DNA of 64,000 nt from Edaphochlamys debaryana. Taxonomy: Eukaryota; Chlorophyta; Chlorophyceae; Chlamydomonadales. The notes below the pieces were generated by a model. The model worked only from the letters and a program-made list of their open reading frames with translations. It was not told where the DNA came from and did no database searches. This document shows positions 24,401 through 36,118 of the stretch, one piece after another; position 1 is the first letter of the stretch; each line of letters opens with the position of its first letter. Location: NCBI GenBank assembly GCA_016858145.1, contig JAEHOE010000033.1, positions 927,672 through 991,671 on the forward strand. Direction: 5' to 3'. The position numbers and the translations under genes are program-made.

Positions 24401-27400
24401 TGAGTTCCTCGCAAGACCAAATCTCCCGGCAATTCCCTGGATCTTTATGGATCCCGTTTGCTCCGTAAGGGCGGCCCAAAAGGTGCCTCCCTTAGCCCCA
24501 GATCCTGGATTCCTACCTGGAGCTGGGGGAAGCTGATGGACGAAGTGCTGTTGCCAGCGCCCACGCTCCGGCCCGCCACCTGCCAGCGAGAGGCCGTACG
24601 GTACGGCAGGTGAGGCAGGTAAGAACACAACACATGAATCAGCACACGGCCCAAATCAGGCAAGTTCCAGTCATCTCCGGAGCGGAGCCACATCCCTCTG
24701 CGCCCCGCCCGCTCCGCGCTGCTGCCCCACACGCCCTCCCTCCACCTGCAAGAGCCTCGCAATGTCGATGGCGCTCAGCGACACAGGCTCATCGCCCAGC
24801 GACGGGCGCCCGGGCCCCGGCGCCCGGTCCGGGTCCGGCTCCTGCGCATCCGCGTCCGCAGCCCCCGGCTCCCCAGCCCCGGTCCCGCCACTCCTCCCGC
24901 TGCCTCCGCCGCCGGCTCCGGCCTCGGCGGCGGGGCCCCAGACCCCCGACGGCCGCGAGCCGCCGCCGGCGGAGTTGGCAGGGGACGCGCTCGCAATGGC
25001 GGTGGTGGAGCCAAAGGCAGCCGCGAGGGCGGCCAAGGCCGTCACACGCTGAGAGCTGGCGCGGCCGTCTGCGGAGTCGCCCGTTCGGATGGCCGTGGGG
25101 GAGGAGCCGCGGCAGAAGGCCCGGCCGGGGCCCATCGCGGGGGCGACCTGGGGCGCTGTGCCGGCGGCGGCGGGGGTGGAGGCGAGGATGGTTAGGAACT
25201 CGTTGAGTGAGAGGCCGGTGGCGTGGGCGGCGCCGGCGCCGGTGCCGGTGCCGGTGCCAGCGGTGGCGCTGGCGGCGGCGGAGCTGGCGGCAGCGCCGCT
25301 GCCGCGGGTGCCGGCGCTGCTGCTGGCGGCGGCGAGCGCCGCGCCTGACGGGCCGCCGCCGGACGCGCCGCCGGCGCCGCTGGCTCCCGCCAGCAGGACC
25401 TGGCCGGCGTTGGATCCGTTTGGGGCGTTGGATCCGCCAGCGGCATTGGATCCACCCGCCGCCGACATTTGCGTCAGGATCATGTAATTCTCCAGGGCTG
25501 ACTGGAAGCCTGGCATGTTGCCAACAATGCTTGTACTGCCACCACCAATGACGATGCCATCGGTCACCAGCGGTGCCGAAGCGTCGGCGGCGGAGCCGTC
25601 CTCGCCTGGCCCGCCGCCGCCGCCAGCGCCGCCGCCGCCGCCGCCGCCGCGGCGGGGGTCGGCGTCGGAGGACTGGCGGCCGCCGCCAGCCACAGAGGCC
25701 ACGTGCGCCACCGACGGCGCCGCGCCGGATGTGAAGGTGGTGGTTGCCGTACCGAGTGTACGGGGGCCCTGAGTCATCATGCCTGACGTACCCGAGTAGC
25801 CCGAAAACTGGTTGTTGGAAAGCGGGCCGTTGCTAAAGTTCTGGAGCGCGGCGGTGAAGCCGCTCAAGGAGCCGCTCACGCCGCCAGGGCCCCCCCGATC
25901 CTCGTCGACGGTCGGCAGCGCGCCGCTCGCCATGTACGGCAGGTGCGGCGCGTACGGCCCGCCCATTCCGTACGACATCATGTGCTGCTGCTGCTGCAGG
26001 GACAGGATGTACGACGAGGGCGGCGCGGCGGGGCCCTGTACGGGTGGCGGCGCCGGCGGGTGCAGGTACGCTTGCGGGATCTGCAGCCCGCCGATTCGGT
26101 TGAGCGATGACGACTCGCTCGAGTGCTTACTAAGCGCGCTGCTGGTTGCCGTACCCTGGACGGTTGACTGCGCGAAGAGTGACGTCACGCTGGACAGGTT
26201 CGAGAAACCGCGCGCGGGCGGGCCCCGCATCCCCGGCTGGCCGCTGCCGCTAGGCGCCGGGAAGGCGCTGCTCCCCTGCGCCTGCGCCGCGAACGGTGTG
26301 ACCGCCGGGGGACTGCTCGAGGCGGCGACGGGGCCCTGACCCTGACCCTGAACCGGACCCGGACCCGGGCCCTGGCCTTGGCTCTGCCCCTGGGCACCCG
26401 AGTTATTGGCCTGGCGGCGTTGGTGGTGCGGTGCCAGAGCGGCCGCGAGCGCGCCGTACTCCGCCGCCGCCGCGGCGGCGCCAGGCCGGTACATGGAAGC
26501 ACCGGGGCTGCCGCCGACGGTGGCAGCGGCGACGCTGGTGCCGGCGCCAGGGCCGCCGACGGTGGCACTGCTGCGCAGCGACGGCAGCGTGCCGCCGGCA
26601 GGGCCCGACGTCGCGCCGCGCTGAGAGAAGGCCATGCCGGCGGCACCGCTCTCGGCGCCGCCGCCAGCGTCTCCGCCACCACCGCCGCCGCCGCCGCCGC
26701 CAGGTATCCCCAGCCTCTCCAGGGATGAGTAAGAGAGCGTGCGAGTTGGCATGCGAGGCGGAACTGTGCCTGCAATAGGGGCAGTCAGGGCCACAGTCAT
26801 CCCCTTGCACCTGAGCTCACAGGTTCAGCCTGAATCCACCCAAGCCGCCTCGCAGGCTCACAACCCCTGCCGAGACCCAAGACCTAGCCAGAGACATCCT
26901 GGCTCCTCCATCTCGCCCCCAGATCGGCTGAGAAGCGGAGCTCGAAGGCCCACTTGAGTGTTAGGCGACTCACCAAGAGCCTCCCTACGCCCCCATACGC
27001 CCCGCAAGCCACAACGAGCACTCGCTGACAGGACTGAGCCGCGCTGCTATCCACGCCCTCCACGCAACGCACGCAGAGCACGCAGGCCCCGTACCCAAGC
27101 CCCGCCGCCTCACCTCCGTCGCCCGGCGTTGCCGCCCCGCCCGCCGCTGCGGCCGCCCCGCCGCCGCCTCCCGCCGTAATCCCCCCCAGGAAGGCCGCTG
27201 CGCCCGCACCCGCGCCTGCGCCCGCCACTGACGCGGCCGCCGCCGCCGCCTCCATGAGCGCACGCCTGCTGTGCGTGCTGCGCTTGACGGGCCGGTGCGG
27301 GTGCGTGCGGTGCGTGTGCGGGCCCAGCAGGCCTGTGCTGCTGGACAGGGCGGCGGTGAGGGCGCTGCGCCAGTTGCCCACCTGGCGATGGGGGTTACGG

Positions 27401-30400
27401 CGGGGGACACAGAGTTGGGCGGGCGCGTGGGTAACACACGTCACGGTTTAGGAAAGGCACGTGACACTTGGGCAGGCAATTGGGGACCCGGAGTCACCGC
27501 CCTCGTGAGGTGCACACACAGACTCGTGCAACCGACCCACTTTGGCGAAGAATGTCCTCGTGAGGCCGCCGCCCTCGCTGCTGCCGGGCCCCACGGGTAT
27601 CACGCGAGACACTGAAGCCACGAATGAGAACTCGGGCGACTTGAGGCTTGGCACCGGCATGCCGTCCGGACTGGGCGCACCGGCGCCCGCCGCGCTGGCT
27701 GCCGCCGCGGCCACGGCTGCGGCGTTGGCGCCGGAGCTCGACGCAGGGCAGGGGGTGGGGTCGAGGCGGTCGCGTACGGCAGAGCTGACGTGGAGGCACA
27801 TGGGGTAGCCCGTCGTACGGAGCCTGCGGGGCGCGTTCATGTGGGTACGTCACGGCGAACGCAGCTGTGTTCTGATTGCGGCCAGAGTACGGTAACCTAG
27901 CCCACGCCACGGCCACAAACTGAACGGTCGCAAGAGCTTCCCGTGGACTGCTGCTGCCCTAAAAACACAAGGGCACCACTTGCACGGCCTCTGGCTCCGG
28001 TGCAATGGGCTGGGCGTCAAGACCCTGCCTTCTGCCCCGGGCCCTGTGCTGACGCTGCCGAGGCGCTCAGCCCGGCGTTCTTAGCCCGGCTGCCGCGGGG
28101 CGGCGCGTCTCACCATCCGGCCACCGCCACGGCCTCCCCCACGAGCGAGTAGGCCGGCCGCGTGCGTCCCACCACTCCGGCAACGCAGGGGCCTGCGCCG
28201 GGGGCCGACGGGCCGAGGGCATGGGCCGTCAAGCGGGCAACGGACGCGGCGTGGGCTTGAGCACGATGTGGCTTGCCACCGGGATGCAAGCCGCCCACCA
28301 CCCCCAGAACAGTCAACACAGGAACGGCCGCGCCGCGCCCGCTCGCCCGCTCCACCTCGCTGCCTGTACTGCGCCTTGCGCTTGTGAGGCCCTCGTGTGG
28401 CCCTCGTTCCCGAGTCTCCGAGTCCCCGAGTCCCCGGGTCCCCGGGTCACCGCTGCTCAGCCTCACCCGTGTGCAGCCCGATCTGAACCTCCAGGGCCGG
28501 CCACGCCGCCGCCGCCGCCGCCGCCCCGGCGGCGCCGCCGGCCGCCTCCGCCAGCTGCCGCTGCCGCTGCGCCGCCTCCTCCACCGCCGCCAGCATGCCC
28601 GTCGCCACTCGCATCAGCCGACCCAGATGGTCCCCGCCGCCGTCCAGCCCCGCCGCCGCCAGGTACTCGTCAGCTGCCGTACGACAATCGGTTGGGGATG
28701 TTTGGGGCGGTTGGGGCGGGTGCGGCGGCGACATGTGGAAGAGAAGCCATTGGATAGCAAGCCCAGCGCGAGCGCCAACAACGGTCAACCGCCAGCCGTA
28801 CAAACCCACCGAGCGTGCCGATCTTGACGCAGCCATGCGCCTCGCACAGTCCGTCGAATGCCGCGAACGCTTCATGCATGGCCGCAACCAGGGCCGCCGC
28901 GGTGACGGCGCCGCCAGGCCCGCCGCAGCCGCCACCGCTGCCGCTGCCGCCCGCCGCCGCGGCGGCCGCCGCCGCGGCATGTGGGTCGACGAGCACCGCG
29001 CTCAACACGGACACGTCAGCATGGTGGCGTGCGGCCCAGGGGGACCCGAGTGTGAGGTCCGCAAAAGCGGGCGCGGGCAGCAGGTGCCGGAGCACAGAGA
29101 GGGTGGCGTGTGCGGCCGCGCGCTGCTGATGAACCCGCCTCAGGCCGACCTGATGGATAGAGAAGGGCAGAGGACAGAGGACGAGAGCAAGCCAGCAGAG
29201 GTTTGACAGGCAGGATGGCAAGAAGGGCCTCGACTCCTGGGCCCCCCCCAACAGCGCTGCACGCACAAACCACTGCCGCCCATACACCGCTCGTACATGT
29301 ACGGCGTACGACATGTCGTACCTGCGCCGTGATCTTCGCGTCCAGCTCCGCCACGTCGAAGGGCGCGACCAGCACGTCAGCGCTGCCCTGGGCCAGCCCC
29401 GCGCTCCACAGGGCCCCACTGGAGGCCAGCGCGCCCGGCGAACCGGCCGGCACGCCGCTGCGAATGACCCGGAGGATGGGCAGGTCGGCGGGACCTAGAC
29501 GGCGCCGGACCTGAGCAATTGCCTGTAGGGTTGGAAGGTGGAGCGGGCGGGAGGGCGCAGGCAGGAGAGGAGGTTGGCGGTGGCGCGCGGGGAGGATGCG
29601 AAGGGCTAGGGCGGAACCGCGGAGAGGGGGCTGAGGGCGCTCAGAGGGTGGGGCCGCGGGGTGGGGCGCCGGCACGCAGGCAGAGCCCTGGCGCTGTTGC
29701 GGCCCGGTTGGGTGTCGTGCAGGGCTGGGCTTGCAGCCGGTGCTAGGTCGGGGCTCGGGGAAGGGGAGCCCGTGGTGCCCGCTGCTGCCCCCCACCCCCC
29801 GGCCCTGCCCACCCGTTGTGCCGCCTCCGCGCCCCCCGCGAGGCTGTCCTCCTCGACCACCTGCAGGAAGGCACACGCGGGCAGCAGGGGCGGCGCGAGG
29901 GGGTGTCGGGGAAAGGGAGCACGCGCAAGGGTCCTTGGCGGCCCAACGGAAGCGTTGAGGGGAAAGGTGCACTGGGTACACCGCTTGCACTGCCCCCGCG
30001 TCATGCGGCTTCAAGTGCCCTTCCCCTCGTGTGACCGACAGGGCAAACTGCACGGCAAGAGCAGTGTTGTCGTACCATGCAGTCTGGAAGGTACGGCAGC
30101 TCGTCCAGGAATGCCAGGCACCGATCCAGCACGTCCAGCACAGCCACTTTGTACCTGTATGGTTGGGAAGGAGGTTGAGGGCGGTGTGGCGGGGTGACGG
30201 TGCTTAGGGTGGGATGGGAACGGCGGGTGGTTGGAAAGGGGAATGGGGATTAGGGATTCGGATCAGGACAGAGCGCTAGACGGCGTGGAACCCTAACACA
30301 ATAACAAGGCAGCAGCCCAGGACAGACACGTAACGGGATATACCGCCCTAGGGAGGCACGCCTGGCGCCCTGAGGCTTGTGTGCGCACGCCCGTCCGGGG

Positions 30401-31306
30401 CACGCAGGCAGAGCACGGGGGCCCTTGGGAGGCTAGGGGTTCGGGCCTCGCTGCGCCCGAGCGCCTTGCCAATCCGCTTGATGTCCGCCAGGGGGCCAGC
30501 ACACGAGTTTGCTTTGGAGTCAGGCGGCCAGCGGGGCGTCAGGGAGCCTCGCGCCCCGTGCACTCGTGTAACACCCCTGACCCCGCCCTCCACGCCACCA
30601 GGCCCGCTGGCTGAGACCAGGATCCGTCCAGGATCCACCAAACCCGCATCAGCCTTCCTTCAGGCCCCCGTACCTATCGTACGGCAGCACGTACGACGCC
30701 CGGTACGCCACTGCAGGCGTGCTGCACAGCACCAGGAGGAGCACGGCCCCGTCGGCATCCGCGAGCTCGCTGAAGGGCGGCCGCCGGAAGCTGGGGCTCT
30801 GGCCGACGTCCAGATGGGACCCAATGGCGCGCAAAAGGTCCATCAGGTCCGCCGTCCCCTGTGCGGCGTTGCTTGGAGTTGCGGGCAGCGAGAGCCCTGG
30901 GTGGGGGCCGCTGCGGGCGGGGGCGGAGGGGCCCTGGAGGGGGGGACGGGACAGGCGGCAAGCGATGGGGGAGGACCGGCTCAGCCGTGCTGGCCCAAAC
31001 AAGTGCGCGGTAAAGCCGTGCTTGACAGGGCCCGTAATGTGTGCGCTTAGGCGCTTCGCGATACTCCGCGCGCGCGGACCGATGGACGGGCTCGACCAAC
31101 GCGCGCACTTGTGCGGACATGCCAAAACGACGCAAGGCCTCGAGTGCTAGCTCCTTGCGCGTTGAAAGCTGCAGCGACCAAAGTGCAAGTCCTTCACACC
31201 GCTCCACTGTCTGCTTTCCTACGTCCCCTCTGACCTTGGTGCTGCGCCTCCATAGCCATAGTATGTGACCAGCGACAATCAGCAAAGCGACCAATACCGG
31301 AGTCAT
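21442..31306 (-). CDS. Membrane-anchored receiver-like / class III cyclase-like protein, probably a pseudo-enzyme, with long disordered tail
   Basis: Supported exons: 31306-31109, 30933-30674, (a receiver start near 30490-30380), 30154-30076, 29860-29813, 29522-29322, 29149-28810, 28673-28467, 28192-28114, 27823-27541, 27381-27114, 26769-24746, 24579-24517, 23985-23950, 23719-22982, 22758-21442; phases close from 30154 to the stop. An N-terminal hydrophobic anchor (MTPVLVALLIVAGHILWLW) precedes a receiver-like fold (PVLCLRAPDG, PDCMVVEEDSL, ADVLVAPFDVAEL). A class III nucleotidyl-cyclase fold follows: HADVSVLSAVLVDP, HGCVKIGTLADEYL, IGLHTGPCVAGVVG, RPAYSLVGEAVAVAGWL, TTGYPMCLHVSSAV. Against active cyclases, the first metal-binding Asp is Val, the base-selecting Glu/Lys is Gly, and the transition-state Asn and Arg are Ala and Trp; only the second metal Asp (ADEY) remains. 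The last ~1,480 residues are Gly/Ala/Ser-rich with polyalanine and polyglycine runs. The join between 30674 and 30154 is unresolved. A regulatory, non-catalytic role is inferred. Confidence 0.78.
23259..23345. repeat. GCG/GCA trinucleotide tract (polyalanine-coding)
   Basis: A run of GCC/GCT/GCA-type codons on the minus strand encodes more than 20 nearly consecutive alanines inside the disordered tail of the cyclase-like protein. Similar shorter runs occur near 21861-21890 and 26680-26702. Such tracts commonly vary in length between strains. Confidence 0.7.
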
Positions 31307-34127
31307 TGAGGTTGGGGTGGGATGCTTGCTTGCCACCGACTCAGGCCGGGCATCGGTATGCACCAGTAGCTAAAAAACATGTATGAGTTCTGGATTCCGG
31401 AAAGCAAGGCAGTAAAACGGGCTGTGAGTGAAACAGTTGAGCGCTTCCCCATTCGGCGCTCGCCTCCCAGACCGCAGAACTCGAGGGGCCTTGAAGCGAG
31501 CACATACAACGTGACGCACTCCCCACCTCCCCAATCCCCACCTGGGCCAGGGCGCCAAGTGGATCACCGCTCAGGGGAGGAGGAGGCTGGGAGGGTGGAA
31601 GGTAATCGGCGCACGCCGTCGGGGGCGAGCTGGGAGGGTGAGGGGCTTTAGACACGCGCGGGACCTGCTCGCTGACACTTGCCAACTTGGCATGCATGTG
31701 AAGCTTGCTAGTGGTACATGTCAAGGGTCGGGCGTGGTATGCCATGTGGCGGTCGCCGCAGGCGACCGCAGGTGCAGATGGCAAGATGGGCCGTGCCGAC
31801 CTCTGCCAACCGCGCGAGTACCCCTGCCAGGCCGAGGAGAGGAGGCTGAACGGATGCGTCGGACGGCATAGGCCCGAAGCTCAGACCGTCAGACTGTCAG
31901 CCCTGAGCAGGCGGCCTGTGTGAGGCCCCAAGCCCCAAGCACAGTTGGTGCTACGCGGGAACGCCAGCACGGGGTCCGTGGGCTTCCAGTCCGCCGCGGA
32001 CCGCACGACTAGAGACTTCGCAACGGGGCGCAACACGCGCACCCCTGTCCTAGGAGCTGGGGTCTGGGTGAGCAGTCAGTGAAATAGGGTCCGGGCTCCG
32101 GGGACCCGTACCCAGGCGGTTCGTCAGACCAGTGCGGGGCTCACACGTCACACCCTCAGGCCCACACTCAGGCAGCAGGCGAGTTCCCCGGGCCGTGCCC
32201 TTGCGCACTCGCTTGCCTAGCACCCCTGGTCTTAACCCTCAGGCCCGCAGACCTTTATGCCGCACCCCCAGCTCCATTCCACAGGCGGCGGAGCCGCGGA
32301 GGGCGCCAACCTGCCAATACAGAGGAAGGTCTCATGGGTCGCCAGCCAAGCCCAGCACGTCACGAACCAGCATGTCCTATCGTACCCACCATGTGCCTGA
32401 CCGTCGGTCTGTTCCCAAGCTGGGAAGACGCGATGTCCAGCAGTCACGCACTAGCAGGCGTCCTCTGACACGCAGATCTGGGCCAATCGCACCCTCGCAC
32501 GCTCAGCTTACTGGCGAAGTCTTGGGTCGATGCCGATTCAGCGGAGCAAAGATCACTCCTTACAGGCTCGGCGGCTCTACTAGCCGCGTTCTCACAATGG
32601 TCTGTCCGTGAAGTAAGCAACACCGGCAAGCTGTACCAGAGAGCTTGGGAACAGACACCGCTTTGTGGCTGTCCCCGCGCTATTACCCCCTCATCCCCGA
32701 CCGTACGACAACATCTCCGCCGGTGAATGCCCATCCTACCATCTTACGCTACTCAGCCTCGACGCAGCTCAGCCGACTGCGGCGAGCAACAGCTAGATGC
32801 GAATTCGCCAATGCAGCAATTGGGTTCGTGCGGGCCCTTCCCTGCGCCGCCGACCCTTGGCTTCCCGCGAAGTCGCCTCCATGAACGTCCCGGGCACGGT
32901 GACACGCCAGTGCCCGACAGCGGTATCCGTGTGTGGCTGCTTTTGGCTTCAGGGCGGCGGCTGAGTGCGGACGCACAGAGGGTTGACACCTGCCTAGAGG
33001 CGGTCCGAGCTGAACGCCTCAGGAGTGTGGCACGAAGGGTCCTCTCAAGGCAAGTCACAGTTCGCAGACGCGTCACCCCGTGTCGCATGCTCTAGCTAAC
33101 TGATGCGAAGAACTCGGCTCTGTCTGCAGCACCCAGACCGCACACCGCAGCCTGACTGCAGCCTTCTGTTGCCTGGTCTTGCTCTTCAACGGCGGAAGCC
33201 CACCAAGCCAACACCAGCCCGAACGAACCACCAGACAGCTGCTCGCCACCTCGTGCCCGGGGGAGCTGCCCTCATGCTCATGCTCATGCCAGCCCGTTCA
33301 TGCCCTTCTCAGGCCCACGCACATCATCGAAGACACTGCCTCTCGCACACCGCTCCGCACACGTCCGCTCATACACGCCCGCATTCGTTGCTGTCGCTTC
33401 CCAGTCTACCGGTACTTTGCCCTTCCCCCCACTCGTGACCTGCCGTAGTCTGCATCCAGTGTCGTCACCGTACTAACTCACTCCGAGTTTGCAGTGTACA
33501 TCTGCCCCTGCTCCCGCCAGCGCCCTACCCCGCCCTGTAAGTCCTGCGCAACCACACCCTGCGCTATGCAACATACAAACCTTTCTGGCTACAAACGCAA
33601 GCCCCAAACCTGACCCTACCGCCCTGCGCAAAACCAAGTAACCCAAAAAGCGCCACACGCGTCCCATGCACCACCACAACTGGTAATTGATACATTAAGG
33701 TCATCTGCCACCCTGTCAATCATGATGCCTAGCTATGTGGGGAGTGCGCCGACCGGGCCCAGCCCACTGATCAGCTTAGTATCAGCACATGCGCTTGGCC
33801 CTCAGTTGCATCAATCAATAGACAGTCTGCCAATTAACGCAGCCTGCGCTAGCACTATAAGTTACCAGCTTCTTAGGATGGGTCGTAAGGATGCACTTTT
33901 GTCACGCACTATAGACCTGTCTGCCCTATCTACACAGCAGCCCTTCCGTGGGCCTGCTCAGTAACAGCAAAATACTGCGCTCGTCGTCTACTGACCTACA
34001 CACAACAGTCTCAGCTCCCTAACCACTATGCCCTGCATGAACCCGGAGGGTTAAACGCCCGTGCCTCGAGAGGCCCAAGCAGACTGGACAGCTATAGGAC
34101 CTACTGCTTGAGCCGCCTTGAGATTGT
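31307..34127. other. Intergenic region, no supportable gene
   Basis: This is upstream of the cyclase-like gene and downstream of the first CAP gene. Open frames here are short and have no matching splice signals. The segment around 33690-34020 resembles the region downstream of the second CAP gene (about 38560-38850), sharing for example CTGCGCTCGTCGTCTAC, so it is probably the 3' UTR and flank copied with the CAP genes. Confidence 0.45.
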
Positions 34128-36118
34128 CTACCCCAAGGGGGATATAGGTGGGAGCACTGAGGCGGGATGGCAGCATAGCAGCAGGTAAGTTGAGATCCTT
34201 GTGCAGGCAAACACTGGTAGTCAGCAAGCAGCACCGAACCTTTGCACACCACTCACCATTCTCCCGGAATGCAGCGTCGTTCGCGTAATTGCCCCAGGGG
34301 TCGAACCTGCAAACTATGACCTTGCAGCCGCCCATGAACACCGTGCCCGAGGGAAACACCATGCGCTCAGGAGACGTGGCCACGCCGCAGCCGACCTGCG
34401 TCGAGGACTTCCACACCTGTGGGGCAAGCCGGGTGTGGTGGAACGCTGCGCGCAGGCATGCCTAGGACAGGGGTAGCAGGGGTACCCGAGGAGTGACACA
34501 CGCAGCACCAGCACAAAAGAACTCTGTTCCAGCATGGACCCACCAGTTGGGTAAAGTGCCCGATGCTGTTGGACCAGTTGTCACGGAAAGAGCTCAGGGT
34601 CTCAAAGTCGTACCAGTTGACCTCGCCGTACCAGGCGTTGATCGCACCCGCACACGACTTGTCCGGAGCAGGGTAAGCCGAGATCTGAGGGCAGAGGGTT
34701 GTCAACGCAAGAGGGAGCCTCGGCCCTGGTGATCAGCGCTCGCCGAGGCAATCGCACTACCCACCTTCAATGAAGAGGATTCTAGGCACCGTCCCCCGCT
34801 CCCCACCAGTGGCCAACCCCGGCACCGGAGACCTATCCAGGACATGACCCCCCCCCCAACCCACACGCATCAAGTTCTCCCCATACGAGCCGTGCTCCAG
34901 CTTGCAGCTCTTCTTTGCGAGATCCTCGGCGTACTGCTGCGAGTCAGCCGCCAGGCGTGTGCTCCACTCAAGCGCTGGTGTGCTATGCCGCGCTCGCAGG
35001 CGGTTGGCAGTATCCAACAATAGCTGAGCATCAGGGCAGTCTCCGCCTAAACGGGAATTGAAAGGGACTGGCGTGTGGTCAGGGGCAAGGCGGCATTAGG
35101 TTGCAACCAAGGCTTGCAAGGTGTCTTGAGCCTCGATCCCGAATGCTGACGGGGCAGGGTACTTGGGTGCCGGCTGGACAGCACGGAGCACTGAAGCGGG
35201 TTCGTGGGGAGGCCGCAGACCAGGCAGCGGGCGGTCTCGCACGACACCTTCCTACGCGCCCAGCGGACGTGTGGTGGCAGGACCTCCGGCAGGGGTCATG
35301 GCCCCTGGCCTCCACCGCTACCCCCGCCGCTGGCGAGTTCGGACTCGCTCCTTAGATTCGCTGCCACCTTGGCGGTGCCAGCCCCGCCCGCATCCCGACC
35401 CGCGCACGGGCACCCACCACTGAGCACTGACTCATCGCCTCCGCCAGCGTTGGGCCCAGCTGCGGCCGGGTTGCCAGCGGTGCCCCTGTCAGTTTGCGCG
35501 GTGACGCGGGCCGGAGGCGGGGACTTGCGGGGCGGTGGGGGCAGCGTCACCCATTCAGGTGGTTGCACCCGGCGGGGTGGCGGAGAACGCCGAAGCGGAG
35601 GGGTAGAGGGCTCCTCCTCGGGAGGGGGATACTCGATCGGGCTGGAGGGTCTGGGAGGCCGCCGAGGTGAGCGTGGTGGTGGGGACCGAACGCGCGGGGG
35701 TGACGGCGGGGGAGCGTCGGGTATGTTGGGTGGCATGTCTGGAGGAATTTGAGGGTGTGCCGGCGCCCTGGGCACTCTCCGCGGCGGTGGTACGCGAGGC
35801 GACGGAGGCGGAGGCCTCTTCCACATGAGTAGCTTCCGTTGATGTTGTTGATCAGCTGCATGAGGTGCGAGGGGAAGCGAGAGATGCGAGAGATGCTGCA
35901 CGCAAGTGGTCAAATTTGCACAGCGACCTTTCTTGGTCGCTAGACTCCGTATGCATTTAGCACACTCACGTCTATGGACAGGGCCACAGCGAAATCCTCT
36001 GCGCTCAGCCCGCTTATACCCGGCCCTTGGTCTCACCTGCGCCGCGAAGGCCCTCCGTCGCTGCGCCGATTGAGGTAGCACCGATCGCTAGGACTAACAA
36101 GACATGGATTAGGGACAT
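34128..36118 (-). CDS. Secreted proline-rich CAP/SCP (PR-1-like) domain protein 1
   Basis: Exons: 36118-36037, 35855-35418, 35046-34865, 34684-34544, 34416-34257, 34156-34128; 1,032 nt, 343 residues. Exon 1 is a signal peptide (MSLIHVLLVLAIGATSIGAA). Exon 2 encodes a basic, proline-rich stalk (LLMWKRPPPPSPR...) of about 145 residues, probably hydroxylated and glycosylated. From about residue 174 a CAP domain follows: CPDAQLLLDTANRLR, CKLEHGSYGENLMR, CAGAINAWYGEVNWYDF, GHFTQLVWKSSTQVGCG, GGCKVIVCRFDPWGNY. The His, Glu and His expected in the CAP cleft are present. The last exon gives only VLPPISPLG and a stop. CAP proteins are secreted and stable, with roles from sterol binding to defence; the role here is unknown, but the stalk suggests anchoring in the extracellular matrix. 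It is the most divergent of the three closely similar copies in the array. Confidence 0.9.

Noticed and set aside
30348..30673. A complete exon chain joining the cyclase gene's second exon to the receiver start
   Set aside because: A 65-nt intron with an acceptor near 30608 would fit in phase, but the following donor into 30154 cannot be matched in phase 2, so I left this junction unresolved.
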